Origin: an uncultured Pseudomonadales bacterium
GTDB lineage: Bacteria > Pseudomonadota > Gammaproteobacteria > Pseudomonadales > Cellvibrionaceae
Direction of reading: 5' to 3'
Length of the DNA: 46,698 nucleotides
Assembly: GCA_947494095.1 (NCBI GenBank)
Contig: CANLTI010000041.1
Location: 1-46,698 of the forward strand
Within the stretch, counting starts at the first letter, position 1. Every line of letters begins with the position of its first letter. The notes beneath the pieces were generated by a model. It did not search any database. It was not told where the DNA came from and was given only the letters and a program-made list of their open reading frames with translations. Position numbers and translations under genes: made by a program. Below are positions 27,042 through 36,272 of the stretch, piece by piece.

Positions 27042-27150
27042 ATTGTTGTTTTTTGAGTACGGCTTTAGGCTGGCGGGCTGAATTGGGCTGGTTTTTATGA
27101 GCTAACTTTGCGTAGTCAATTTTTTTGAATGGTGGCTTCTTGAGTGGCCC

Positions 27151-28230
27151 TTAGCGCATACTTTCAGCTAGGCGGTCCAGTTGTGAGGTCACTTGCTGGC
27201 TTGCGCTTTCCATTTTTTGGGCGCATGCGAGAGCTTCTTTAATATCATCGCGATGAAAGGCGCTAATGGCGTTTTTGCCTTGTGCATGCAAGTCGTTATG
27301 TGGCGACTCTATGGCTCGGAATGCGCTGTTGCTTGCGTGCTTTTGTGCGCCCTCGCCGTGTGAGCACCACTGCCCTAGACGGCATTGATCGGTGCTGACT
27401 AGGTCATTGGCATTGGCTTGTGATTGCCCAATCAATACTTTGTACACCTCTAGCTTCCAGGCCATGTGATCCATTTTGACTGTTTGAATAAAGGCATCGT
27501 CGGTAGAGGCATCAATAACGGCAAACATTTTTTTAGCTAAGCCTACGAGGCTACCGGTGGTCTCTTCAATATCTTGCGTGTTACTGCTGACGGTGTGCGA
27601 CTTTTCGCCCACGCGGTCAATGCCGCCCACCACATTATCCATTTCAGTGTTGACTTTATTAATTAATGCGGCAATTTCGTTAGTGGCCTCGGCAGAGCGC
27701 TGGGCTAAGCTGCGTACCTCGTCAGCGACTACGGCAAAGCCACGGCCTTGTTCGCCGGCTCTTGCTGCTTCAATGGCGGCATTGAGTGCCAGTAAGTTGG
27801 TTTGCTCTGAAATGCCTTGAATCATCGAGACAAAACCGTTGATGCCTTCGGTCACGCTTTTAAGGTTGCTGACTGCGCTGGCGACTTCGGAGGTGTCTTT
27901 GCTGATTGTGCTGGTGGTGCGGGTGGTGGTGCCTAAAAGCCCCATAATCTGATCAAACATGGCTTGAGATTGCTCAAACTCATTGCGGCTTTCAGTGAGG
28001 GTGGCGGCAGAGCGAGCCAAATCTTGCTGCACAGCGCTGATAGCGTCACTCGATTGAAGCCATAGCTGGTTCAGTGTATGTTGGTTGTTGTCTTCGGCTT
28101 TTGGTGCGTTTTGCACAGTATCCTGTGTTTGCTTAAGCTCGTGCTGTAAATCACTCAAGCGCTCTTTAAGTTGACGATTTTCATGCTCTAGCTCATTCAG
28201 CGCTTCATCATCGCGGCGGGCAAAAAACAT
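27151..28230 (-). CDS. Soluble methyl-accepting chemotaxis protein with C-terminal CZB domain
   Basis: A 359-residue cytoplasmic chemoreceptor with no transmembrane segment. An N-terminal coiled coil (~15-60) leads into the signalling domain; the hairpin tip [32 protein letters not shown] is complete in the sequence. The C-terminal CZB (chemoreceptor zinc-binding) domain has H-M-A-W-K, C-R-L-G-Q-W and later His-x3-His residues, the usual zinc ligands. The family senses zinc/hypochlorous acid or redox, and often couples to c-di-GMP control. No che genes or CZB-cyclase are adjacent, although a diguanylate cyclase lies elsewhere in the window. Confidence 0.93.
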   Translation of the reverse strand: MFFARRDDEALNELEHENRQLKERLSDLQHELKQTQDTVQNAPKAEDNNQHTLNQLWLQSSDAISAVQQDLARSAATLTESRNEFEQSQAMFDQIMGLLGTTTRTTSTISKDTSEVASAVSNLKSVTEGINGFVSMIQGISEQTNLLALNAAIEAARAGEQGRGFAVVADEVRSLAQRSAEATNEIAALINKVNTEMDNVVGGIDRVGEKSHTVSSNTQDIEETTGSLVGLAKKMFAVIDASTDDAFIQTVKMDHMAWKLEVYKVLIGQSQANANDLVSTDQCRLGQWCSHGEGAQKHASNSAFRAIESPHNDLHAQGKNAISAFHRDDIKEALACAQKMESASQQVTSQLDRLAESMR

Positions 28231-28427
28231 ACAGTATTCTCCATAAAAAGCTATATGGGCTTAAGCGCCATAAAATAGTGAGTTCGAGACTGCCCGTTCT
28301 TGGGCATGACAAGATGATAAATGCCATTAAACTATCAATCATCTAGCGTTATCTACCATAACTATAGATCGTATATTTAACTTCGCTAAGATTATTGTGC
28401 GTTTAGGCTATAGCAAACGTTAAGCTC

Positions 28428-28436
28428 TGTTATAAT
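28428..28436 (+). promoter_or_regulatory. Extended -10 promoter for proA
   Basis: TGTTATAAT is a perfect extended -10 element, 35 bases before the proA ATG. No good -35 hexamer is needed in this class. It places the transcript start near 28443, so open frame before that cannot be part of the protein. Confidence 0.65.
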
Positions 28437-28470
28437 GCAAGGCTTTGTCAAACACCTATCAAGAATCGCC

Positions 28471-29727
28471 ATGAATATTACCGAGTATATGCGCCAAGTT
28501 GGCGAGCAGGCCCGCCTAGCATCACGTGCATTAGCTCGTGCGACTACCGAGCAAAAAAACGCCGCCTTAACGGCTATCGCACAAGCATTGCATACCGCCC
28601 GTGATGAATTGATGGCGCAAAATGCATTGGATATGGCTGCCGGTCATAAAAACGGCCTAGAGCCCGCTTTATTAGATCGACTAGCGCTCACGCCTGCGCG
28701 CATAGACAGTATGATTGAAGGGTTGCAGCAAGTTGCAACCTTGCCCGACCCTTGTGGCGAAATGACAGATATGCAATATCGACCAAGCGGTATTCAGCTC
28801 GGCAAAATGCGCGTACCTTTAGGCGTTATCGGCATTATTTATGAATCGCGTCCCAACGTAACAATTGATGCCGCTAGTTTATGCTTAAAATCAGGTAATG
28901 CCGCTATTTTACGTGGTGGCAGTGAGGCCATTCACTCCAATCAAGCCATTGCAAAAGCGATAAAAGCAGGTTTGGCGAGCAGTGGTTTACCCACAGAAGC
29001 TGTCCAAGTGATCGAAACAACGGACCGAGCGGCAGTGGGCGCGTTAATTACCAGTAGTGCTTATGTGGATGTCATTGTGCCGCGTGGTGGTAAAGGCTTA
29101 ATTGAGCGTGTTGCTCAAGACGCCACTGTACCGGTTATCAAGCACCTCGATGGTATTTGTCATGTGTATATTGATGAACATGCCGACCTCGAAAAAGCTT
29201 TTAATGTGGCGCTAAATTCAAAAACGCATCGCTATGGCGTGTGTAACGCGATGGAAACGCTGCTTGTTGCCCGCTCGGTAGCGCAAGCGATATTGCCGCG
29301 TTTAGGCGCTGCTTATGCGCAAAAAAAAGTGGAGCTAAGAGGCTGCCCAGAAACATGCGTTATTTTAAGTGAAGCTATTGCTGCGACGCCAAGCGATTGG
29401 GCGACAGAGTATTTGGCACCGGTGCTGGCAATAAAAATTGTCACTGACATAGATGAAGCAATGACGCATATAGCGACATTTAGCTCACAGCATACTGAAT
29501 CAATTATTACTGAAAACTATACCCTCGCACGCCGCTTTATTCGCGAAGTTGACTCAAGTTCTGTCATGGTTAACGCATCAACACGTTTTGCCGATGGTTT
29601 TGAGTATGGCCTAGGTGCCGAAATTGGTATTTCGACCGATAAAATTCATGCGCGAGGCCCTGTGGGCTTAGAGGGACTAACCTCTCAGAAGTGGGTGGTG
29701 CTAGGTGACGGCCATATTCGTACTTAG
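28471..29727 (+). CDS. proA: Glutamate-5-semialdehyde dehydrogenase (gamma-glutamyl phosphate reductase)
   Basis: A 418-residue NADPH-dependent enzyme of proline synthesis that reduces gamma-glutamyl phosphate. The catalytic cysteine lies in [12 protein letters not shown]; other diagnostic segments are [40 protein letters not shown] and the C-terminal [20 protein letters not shown]. The ATG at 28471 gives the usual N-terminus, and an earlier in-frame ATG falls inside the promoter. proB is not adjacent. Downstream nadD, which lies between proA and rsfS in many gammaproteobacteria, is absent; only a terminator lies there. Confidence 0.96.
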   Translation: MNITEYMRQVGEQARLASRALARATTEQKNAALTAIAQALHTARDELMAQNALDMAAGHKNGLEPALLDRLALTPARIDSMIEGLQQVATLPDPCGEMTDMQYRPSGIQLGKMRVPLGVIGIIYESRPNVTIDAASLCLKSGNAAILRGGSEAIHSNQAIAKAIKAGLASSGLPTEAVQVIETTDRAAVGALITSSAYVDVIVPRGGKGLIERVAQDATVPVIKHLDGICHVYIDEHADLEKAFNVALNSKTHRYGVCNAMETLLVARSVAQAILPRLGAAYAQKKVELRGCPETCVILSEAIAATPSDWATEYLAPVLAIKIVTDIDEAMTHIATFSSQHTESIITENYTLARRFIREVDSSSVMVNASTRFADGFEYGLGAEIGISTDKIHARGPVGLEGLTSQKWVVLGDGHIRT

Positions 29728-29840
29728 CGCCAACAGTGATGTAGCAAACTAAAAAATTAAACCGTTAGACCAGCCCGTCTATTAATTGTACGGGTGTTAA
29801 GTGAAACTGATTAGCATAGCGTTAAGCTTATCGTATTAAC

Positions 29841-29870
29841 AAGCACCGCATACAGGGTGCTTTTATTTTT
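29841..29870 (+). terminator. Rho-independent terminator after proA
   Basis: AAGCACC (29841-29847) pairs with GGTGCTT (29856-29862), followed by a T-rich tail (TTATTTTT). It separates proA from rsfS, so the cluster starting at rsfS needs its own promoter or read-through. Confidence 0.75.
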
Positions 29871-29891
29871 ATCAAAACTGGCAAAATATTC

Positions 29892-30239
29892 ATGACCATA
29901 GAATTAAAAGAAATTGTTAAAAGTGCACTCGCTGATATTAAAGGCGAAAACATTGTTGAGTTAGATGTTGTTGGTATTTCAGATGTTGCTGATACATTAG
30001 TGCTCTGTACTGGGGCGTCGAGTCGTCAAGTTAAATCATTGGCTAATAATGTGTTAGATGAAGCCAAAAAAGTGAATATTCGCCCAATTGGTGTTGAGGG
30101 TATGGACTCAGGTGACTGGGTACTTGTTGATTATGGTAGTGTGGTTGTTCATGTGATGTTGCCGGCTTCACGGGCTTTTTATGAGCTTGAAAAATTGTGG
30201 TCAAGCAAGCCGGTTAATCAGATCCCTGATTTTGACTAG
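29892..30239 (+). CDS. rsfS: Ribosomal silencing factor RsfS
   Basis: A 115-residue protein that binds ribosomal protein uL14 and blocks subunit joining in starved cells. Conserved family segments present: KALADIKGENI-like opening, DTLVLCTGASSRQVKSLA, GVEGMDSGDWVLVDYG and VVHVMLPASRAFYELEKLW. Length is normal. First of the rsfS-rlmH-mrdA-rodA-mltB-rlpA order that is conserved across gammaproteobacteria. Confidence 0.95.
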   Translation: MTIELKEIVKSALADIKGENIVELDVVGISDVADTLVLCTGASSRQVKSLANNVLDEAKKVNIRPIGVEGMDSGDWVLVDYGSVVVHVMLPASRAFYELEKLWSSKPVNQIPDFD

Positions 30240-30253
30240 TTAATACTTGGACT

Positions 30254-30285
30254 AGCGGAGCGCTGCTTAAAAGCTTCACTCCGCT
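30254..30285 (+). other. Intercistronic hairpin between rsfS and rlmH
   Basis: AGCGGAG (30254-30260) pairs with CTCCGCT (30279-30285); inside lies a second small inverted repeat (AAGCTT). A T-rich tail follows after GGCGCAA. Could attenuate or process the transcript. Confidence 0.4.
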
Positions 30286-30333
30286 GGCGCAATATTTTTA
30301 TTTACCTGCTTAATGTATTCATAAGGTTAACGC

Positions 30334-30801
30334 ATGAAAGTGCAGCTTATCGCTGTTGGCACCAAGATGCCAGACTGGATCCAAAAAGGTTATGGCGAAT
30401 ATTGCAAACGTTTACCGAAAGAGTTGGCGCCGAAGTTGATTGAGCTTACCCCAGGTCATCGGGGTAAAAATGCATCGCTCAGTGCGGCCATTGAAGCCGA
30501 AGGTAAAGATATACTTAATGCTATTGGGAACAATGATTTTGTTATTGCACTTGAGGTATTAGGTAAGCCGTGGAGCACGGAGCAATTAGCCAGCCATTTA
30601 TCCGATTGGCGCATGGGGGGGCAAAATTTAAGTTTTATTATTGGTGGCCCTGATGGTTTGAGTGCATCGGTATTAGCGCGTGCGAATGCTAAATGGTCCA
30701 TGTCTAATTTAACATTGCCACACCCGCTTGTTCGAGTAGTCTTTATCGAGCAGTTGTATCGCGCGTGGACTATTTTAAATAACCACCCATACCATAAATA
30801 G
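30334..30801 (+). CDS. rlmH: 23S rRNA pseudouridine-1915 N3-methyltransferase
   Basis: A 155-residue SPOUT-class methyltransferase that methylates pseudouridine 1915 of 23S rRNA on the 70S ribosome. The trefoil-knot SAM site is seen in FIIGGPDGLS and the C-terminal LPHPLVRVVFIEQLYRAW and N-N-H-P-Y-H-K, which is the invariant family end. Follows rsfS by 94 bases. Confidence 0.97.
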   Translation: MKVQLIAVGTKMPDWIQKGYGEYCKRLPKELAPKLIELTPGHRGKNASLSAAIEAEGKDILNAIGNNDFVIALEVLGKPWSTEQLASHLSDWRMGGQNLSFIIGGPDGLSASVLARANAKWSMSNLTLPHPLVRVVFIEQLYRAWTILNNHPYHK

Positions 30802-30853
30802 TGGCTATTAGCCATGGTTTATACATCTACGCGGTTTTGCTTGGAGCTCAACC

Positions 30854-32800
30854 ATGCCAGCACTAGGCAAAAAACACCAGCACTCAACGATTGCTAACGA
30901 AGGTCATCAGCGACGAATTATTCAGTGGCGCCTGCTGGTGGCATTTTTGGGTGTCGTTATTTTATTGAGCATATTGGTGGCGCGCTTTTATTTATTGCAA
31001 ATAAAGCAGCATCAAAATTTTGTTACGCTGTCCGATCGCAACAGAATACAGATGCAGCCCGTTGCACCTACGCGCGGGCTTATTTACGATCGCAATGGTA
31101 TTTTATTGGCAGATAACCGGCCTAGTTATCGCCTAAGCGTGATTCCCGAACGCGTCAAAAACCTTGATGCACTGTTTGTTGAGTTAAACAAAATTATTGA
31201 TGTTAGCGCCTCCGATATTGATCGGTTTAAAAAGCTCAAAAACAGGTCGCGCGCGCCGTATCAGCCTACCCCCTTAAAGCTCGATTTAAGTCCCGAAGAA
31301 ATTGCCAAAATCAGTGTTAACGAATACCGCCTACCAGGGGTTGAGGTTGAAGCCGAACTTGTTCGCTACTATCCTTATGGTGAGCTTTTAGCGCACACAA
31401 TTGGCTATGTTGGACGCATTAACGAGCGTGAACTCAAAGCCTTTGATGAAGAGACCAAAAAAGATTACAGCGCCACTTTTAGCATCGGTAAAATAGGGCT
31501 CGAAAAACATTATGAGCGGTCTTTATTGGGCGCTGTTGGCAGTCGATTTTTAGAAACTAACGCACACGGGCGTGCACTGCGAGAGTTAGAGCGCGAGGCT
31601 CCCGAGCCAGGCCAAGATTTACATTTGCATCTCGATCTTCATCTGCAAAAAGCCGCCTTCAAAGCGTTGACCGGTTGGCGCGGCGCGGTTGTGGCTATCG
31701 ATGTTAAAACCGGGGGGGTGCTGGCAATGGCAAGCTCGCCGAGTTTTGACCCTAATTTATTTGTCACGGGGATTAGCTATACCGATTATAACGCGTTGAA
31801 TAGCTCTAAAGACCTCCCTTTGTATAACCGCACTCTTCAAGCGCAATACCCACCGGGCTCAACGTTAAAGCCCATCTTAGGGTTAGGTGGATTAGAAACT
31901 GGCCTTATATCGCCTCAAACACGCATAAACGACCCTGGCTATTATCAGTTAGCCGAAGGGGAGCGCTTATACCGAGACTGGAAAAAATGGGGACACGGAA
32001 AAAGCGTTGACCTCCACCAAGCTATTACCGAGTCTTGCGATACATTTTTTTATGAACTGGCCGTGCGTTTAGGTATTGATAATATGCACCCGATAGGCGC
32101 GCACTTTGGGCTAGGGAAGCATACCGGCATTGATGTACCTAACGAAAGAAGTGGTTTGTGGCCCTCAAGACAGTGGAAAAAAAGACATCGACGACAGCCA
32201 TGGTACCCCGGCGACAGTCTCAATGTGAGTATTGGGCAGGGTGATGTATTGACGACACCTCTTCAGTTGGCGGTGATGACAGCCACTTTTGCGAGCCAGG
32301 GTCAGCGCTTTGAGCCGCATTTAGTAAAGCAATTAGGTGATCAAAAAATCGAAAAAAAAGGCGTTGATATTGTGTCGGCATCTGCGGCTAATTGGGCTTA
32401 TGTTAATAAAGCGATGGAGTCGGTTGTGCATAGCCGCAGGGGGACTGGCAAAGGCATCAATAAGGGATTATCGTATCGTGTGGCAGGCAAAACAGGGACC
32501 GCCCAAGTGGTCGGTATCGCACAAGATACCGATTATGACCGAGATAAAATATCGCAACGAAATTGGGATCACGCTTTATTTATTGCCTTTGCACCGGCCG
32601 ATGCGCCTGAAATTGCATTAGCGGTTGTCATCGAAAATGGTGAGCACGGGTCGAGCGCGGCGGCGCCTGTTGCACGCAGCGTATTTGATAGTTGGTTTGA
32701 AATTGAAGCGGCGCGTAAAGCCAAGATGAACCCGTCACAAAAGGTATCGGCTAATCGCTCCCTTAAAAATAATGTAATGGCCAGTGAGGTTGACCTATGA
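30854..32800 (+). CDS. mrdA: Penicillin-binding protein 2 (elongasome transpeptidase)
   Basis: A 648-residue class B PBP that cross-links lateral-wall peptidoglycan. One N-terminal membrane anchor (LLVAFLGVVILLSILVARFY), a pedestal domain, then the transpeptidase with the catalytic serine in PPGSTLKP, the second motif SCD (ESCDTFFY) and KTGT (AGKTGTAQV). GGAG precedes the ATG. The stop overlaps rodA by four bases (ATGA), so PBP2 and RodA are translated in step. The C-terminal ~35 residues are basic and low in conservation. Confidence 0.97.
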   Translation: MPALGKKHQHSTIANEGHQRRIIQWRLLVAFLGVVILLSILVARFYLLQIKQHQNFVTLSDRNRIQMQPVAPTRGLIYDRNGILLADNRPSYRLSVIPERVKNLDALFVELNKIIDVSASDIDRFKKLKNRSRAPYQPTPLKLDLSPEEIAKISVNEYRLPGVEVEAELVRYYPYGELLAHTIGYVGRINERELKAFDEETKKDYSATFSIGKIGLEKHYERSLLGAVGSRFLETNAHGRALRELEREAPEPGQDLHLHLDLHLQKAAFKALTGWRGAVVAIDVKTGGVLAMASSPSFDPNLFVTGISYTDYNALNSSKDLPLYNRTLQAQYPPGSTLKPILGLGGLETGLISPQTRINDPGYYQLAEGERLYRDWKKWGHGKSVDLHQAITESCDTFFYELAVRLGIDNMHPIGAHFGLGKHTGIDVPNERSGLWPSRQWKKRHRRQPWYPGDSLNVSIGQGDVLTTPLQLAVMTATFASQGQRFEPHLVKQLGDQKIEKKGVDIVSASAANWAYVNKAMESVVHSRRGTGKGINKGLSYRVAGKTGTAQVVGIAQDTDYDRDKISQRNWDHALFIAFAPADAPEIALAVVIENGEHGSSAAAPVARSVFDSWFEIEAARKAKMNPSQKVSANRSLKNNVMASEVDL

Positions 32801-33951
32801 AAATGCATGGCGGTCGAGACTTCGTAAGGCATATGCCAGGCTCTACACAAACGTTCAAAAAAGGCGAAAGTTTTTGGCGTATTGTGCATATAGACCCTTG
32901 GTTGTTATTAGGTTTATTGGTATTAACTGGGGTGGGTTTATCTATTTTGTATAGTGCGAGTGGTACTAGCCAATTTATGATAAAGCGACAGGTTATTTTC
33001 TTTTCTATTGCCTATATTGGCATGTTTTCTATTGCCCAGTGCCCCGTTAATTTTTTAGAGCGCAGTGGTAAATGGCTGTATCTATTTGGCATTGTGCTAT
33101 TGGTTTTAGTGCTATTGATTGGCGTGGGTGCCAAGGGTGCGCAGCGCTGGTTAAGTTTAGGTTTTATTCGCTTTCAGCCCGCTGAAATTTTAAAGCTAGC
33201 CATGCCTTTATGTGTTGCGGCTTATTTGGGGTCAAGGGCACTGCCGCCAAAACTTAAGCATATTGGCGGGTGCTTAGCCTTGGTGGCTTTACCTGCTTTG
33301 CTCATCTTTAAACAGCCCGATCTTGGTACCGCTATTTTAGTGACTGCATCGGGCTTGATTGCTTTGTTTTTGGCGGGACTGAGTTGGCGTTATATTGTAG
33401 GCAGTTTATTGTTAGTCGTTGTTGCTAGTTGGCCTATGTGGACTTTTGTGATGCATGATTACCAAAAGCAGCGCGTTTTGACATTGCTTAACCCAGAGGC
33501 CGATCGATTGGGTTCTGGTTGGAATATTATCCAGTCAAAAACAGCCATAGGCTCAGGAGGCCTTGAAGGAAAAGGCTGGATGCAAGGTACGCAGTCGCAG
33601 CTTGATTTTTTGCCCGAAAGCCACACCGATTTTATTATTGCAGTACTCGCAGAAGAGTTTGGCCTTAAGGGGGTTCTGCTCTTGTTAAGTTTATATGGCG
33701 TTATTATTGCGCGCGGTCTAATTATCGCCTGGCGGGCGCAAAATCATTTTGGCCGTCTTTTGGCGGGTAGTGTGACACTCACCTTTTTTGTTTATGTCTT
33801 TGTGAATGTGGGTATGGTGTCGGGAATATTACCTGTAGTGGGTGTGCCTTTACCATTAGTGAGTTTAGGAGGTACTTCATTGGTGACATTAATGGCCGGC
33901 TTTGGTTTATTAATGGCCGTGGCGACCGAACCTAAAAAAACCCAAACCTAA
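32797..33951 (+). CDS. rodA: SEDS glycosyltransferase RodA
   Basis: A 384-residue polytopic membrane protein (about 10 TM) that polymerises lipid II with PBP2. The conserved periplasmic loop with the essential Asp is visible in PEADRLGSGWNIIQSKTAIGSGG, and the C-terminal GVPLPLVSLGGTSLVTLM is the SEDS hallmark. The cytoplasmic N-terminus is slightly long (about 35 residues before TM1). Start at 32797 overlaps mrdA; an internal ATG at 32803 is only two codons later. Confidence 0.97.
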   Translation: MKMHGGRDFVRHMPGSTQTFKKGESFWRIVHIDPWLLLGLLVLTGVGLSILYSASGTSQFMIKRQVIFFSIAYIGMFSIAQCPVNFLERSGKWLYLFGIVLLVLVLLIGVGAKGAQRWLSLGFIRFQPAEILKLAMPLCVAAYLGSRALPPKLKHIGGCLALVALPALLIFKQPDLGTAILVTASGLIALFLAGLSWRYIVGSLLLVVVASWPMWTFVMHDYQKQRVLTLLNPEADRLGSGWNIIQSKTAIGSGGLEGKGWMQGTQSQLDFLPESHTDFIIAVLAEEFGLKGVLLLLSLYGVIIARGLIIAWRAQNHFGRLLAGSVTLTFFVYVFVNVGMVSGILPVVGVPLPLVSLGGTSLVTLMAGFGLLMAVATEPKKTQT

Positions 33952-34074
33952 TAAAAGCTTAGTTGCGTGTCACTATTGATCCGTTGTCATACTTGATGCA
34001 CTCAAGTTTGTTGTGCTGGTCTGGTTGAGTAGTGGCATGTATATTTTAGCACTGTCTAACATTAAGAGGAATTT

Positions 34075-35139
34075 ATGCGTCAACACATTAATGCACCAAG
34101 GTATATACGCTTGACACTAGTGGCGTCGTGTATGGTGATAAACGCGCTAGTGTGGGCTGAACCAAGCTCAATAAAAAAAGGTTATGAGACGCATAAAAAT
34201 GCCGAAGCTTTTATCCATACCATGGTGACAAAACACGGTTTTGAGCGTGAGTACGTGGTAGGCCTATTAAAAAAAGCTGAAAAAAAGCCCTCTATATTAG
34301 AGGCTATTGCTAGGCCAGCAGAAAAGACTAAACCTTGGCATGAGTATCGGAACATCTTTTTAAAAGAAAAGCGCATACAAGGCGGTGTTGAATTTTGGTT
34401 AGCGCATGAAGCGATTTTAGAGGCTGTGCAAAAAGATACAGGGATACCGGCTCATATTATCGTCGCGATTATTGGTGTTGAGACGCGCTATGGCCATTAC
34501 ATGGGTAATTACCGTGTACTTGATGCGCTGACAACACTAGGCTTTGATTATCCTAAGCGCGGTGCCTTTTTTACACGACAACTCGAAGAGTTTTTGCTGT
34601 TAACGCGAGAGCAAAATCAAAACCCATTAATGTTAAAAGGCTCGTATGCCGGCGCTATGGGTTATGGGCAGTTTATTCCGAGTAGTTATCGTAGTTTTGC
34701 TGTTGATTTTGATGATGATGGTTTTGCCGATATTTGGAATAATAAAAAAGATGCAATTGCTAGCGTGGCTAATTATTTTAAAGCGCATGGCTGGCAAACC
34801 GATCAGCCCGTTGCTGAGCGGGCAACAAAAGCCGCTAAGTTTCCGCGTAAATTACTGAATGTAGGCAGCCGGCCTAAGACCCCCGCACATGAGTTGGCCG
34901 CTTTGGGTTTTACCCCTATAGCGCGTAAAACCGCCAGCCAAAAGCCTGCCATGGCATTAGAGTTTAAAGGCGTTAAGGGTCCGGAGTATTGGCTGGGGTA
35001 TAATAATTTTTATGTTATTACACGCTACAATCGAAATAAAATGTATGCGCTTGCGGTGTACCAATTGAGTGAGGCCATTGCCGATGCGAAGCGCGCGGCG
35101 GCATTAAATACACCCTCAACGAGTGCGGTGAAAGCTTAG
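34075..35139 (+). CDS. mltB: Lytic murein transglycosylase B
   Basis: A 354-residue periplasmic lytic transglycosylase that cleaves MurNAc-GlcNAc bonds to 1,6-anhydro products. The catalytic glutamate is in IIGVETRYG; LKGSYAGAMGYGQFIPSSYR and the DDDGFADIWN calcium-loop-like segment are typical. The signal region reads RLTLVASCMVINALVWAEP: the VASC sequence is a weak lipobox, but a signal-peptidase I site after VWA is equally possible, so lipidation is open. AGAGGA precedes the ATG. Confidence 0.95.
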   Translation: MRQHINAPRYIRLTLVASCMVINALVWAEPSSIKKGYETHKNAEAFIHTMVTKHGFEREYVVGLLKKAEKKPSILEAIARPAEKTKPWHEYRNIFLKEKRIQGGVEFWLAHEAILEAVQKDTGIPAHIIVAIIGVETRYGHYMGNYRVLDALTTLGFDYPKRGAFFTRQLEEFLLLTREQNQNPLMLKGSYAGAMGYGQFIPSSYRSFAVDFDDDGFADIWNNKKDAIASVANYFKAHGWQTDQPVAERATKAAKFPRKLLNVGSRPKTPAHELAALGFTPIARKTASQKPAMALEFKGVKGPEYWLGYNNFYVITRYNRNKMYALAVYQLSEAIADAKRAAALNTPSTSAVKA

Positions 35140-35251
35140 GGGCGAGGGAAGAGTACTTGATCCAATAATACGTTTTTCTACTTTCTCTGCTGCGTTGCTC
35201 AAAGCGATTTGTGTCGCTTAATACTCATATTCATAAGCATAAGAAAATATT

Positions 35252-36187
35252 GTGACTGATCTAAAAAAAATATCTATTCAATACGTTGTTAGAGTACTTA
35301 ATCACGCGTTATCTTTTAATTGTACCCTCGTTGTTTTTGCCTTAATGAGCGGTTGTCAAAGTTATCGTGTGACTTATGATGCGCCGGTTGATATTGACGT
35401 GAAAGACAGTGGCCCAGCTTCGGTACTGGATGTTGGGCATATTCCTGATGCGAACCCGGTTAAAGAGCCTCGCACAAAAGCGGGTAATAAATCGCCCTAT
35501 ACTGTTCTGGGTAAAACCTATCGGTTAATGAATAACCCCAAAGGGTTTACTCAAAAAGGGCATGCCTCTTGGTACGGCAAAAAATTTCACGGCAAAAAAA
35601 CATCCAATGGTGAAATTTACAATATGTACGGTATGACAGCCGCGCACAAAACATTGCCTATCCCGACATTTGTGCGCGTGACAAATGTCAGCAATGGCAA
35701 GCAAGTGATTGTGAGGGTGAATGATAGAGGCCCCTTTCATGGTGATCGTATCATCGACTTGACGTATACCGCGGCCCGTAAATTAGGGTTTGCCGGGCAA
35801 GGCACGGCGAGTGTTAAGTTGGAGGTCGTAGAGGCGGCAGACCAAAGCCACTTTAAAGGCTTTGACAATGTGGTACCTCAGGGTAATACCGCAGCGGCTA
35901 ACGTGGCTCCAAAGCCAAGAAACTCTGGTGGTTATGAAATCCCTGAAGGCACGTATTTGCAAATGGGGGCTTTTGGACAGCCCGCTGGTGCTCGCGCATT
36001 TGCTCAAAAAGTGAAAAGTTTAACCACCTATCCCGTTATTATAGAGACAGTGGCTGAGCGTAATATTCAGCGCGTATTGCTAGGACCGCTAAAAGACAAT
36101 TGGGATTTGGTCAATTTACAGCAAGCCTTTAAGCGTAAAGGTTATCAAGAGCCTAAAGTTGTCTATAAAACGTTCGATCTGAATTAG
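35252..36187 (+). CDS. rlpA: Septal-ring lytic transglycosylase RlpA (lipoprotein with DPBB and SPOR domains)
   Basis: A 311-residue outer-membrane lipoprotein. Signal with lipobox LMSGC, a linker, a double-psi beta-barrel (GHASWYG...RVTNVSNGK, VRVNDRGPFHGDRIIDLTY) and a C-terminal SPOR domain (YLQMGAFGQPAGARAFAQKV to VLLGPLKDN) that binds denuded glycan at division sites. The DPBB carries the catalytic-type residues of active RlpA (Glu/Asp region in NDRGPF). The start is GTG at 35252, with a poor ribosome site. dacA, the usual next gene, is missing; a Na+ symporter follows. Confidence 0.95.
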   Translation: MTDLKKISIQYVVRVLNHALSFNCTLVVFALMSGCQSYRVTYDAPVDIDVKDSGPASVLDVGHIPDANPVKEPRTKAGNKSPYTVLGKTYRLMNNPKGFTQKGHASWYGKKFHGKKTSNGEIYNMYGMTAAHKTLPIPTFVRVTNVSNGKQVIVRVNDRGPFHGDRIIDLTYTAARKLGFAGQGTASVKLEVVEAADQSHFKGFDNVVPQGNTAAANVAPKPRNSGGYEIPEGTYLQMGAFGQPAGARAFAQKVKSLTTYPVIIETVAERNIQRVLLGPLKDNWDLVNLQQAFKRKGYQEPKVVYKTFDLN

Positions 36188-36272
36188 AATAGCAGCGCGA
36201 TTGATTATAATGACTTATTATACTTGGCGCACTTTGATATTATACGCGCTCAAATAAAATTGGAGATTTGGC

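Larger units (their letters stand above)
26834..27150. other. Intergenic region after slyD
   Basis: About 317 bases between converging genes. It contains the 15-bp tandem repeat at 26840-26869 and the terminator at 27006-27041. A 62-codon ORF (26893-27081) runs through the terminator palindrome and is not believed to be a gene. Confidence 0.6.

Noticed and set aside
26893..27081. 62-residue open frame after slyD
   Set aside because: It crosses a perfect 36-base terminator palindrome and has no homology-like features.
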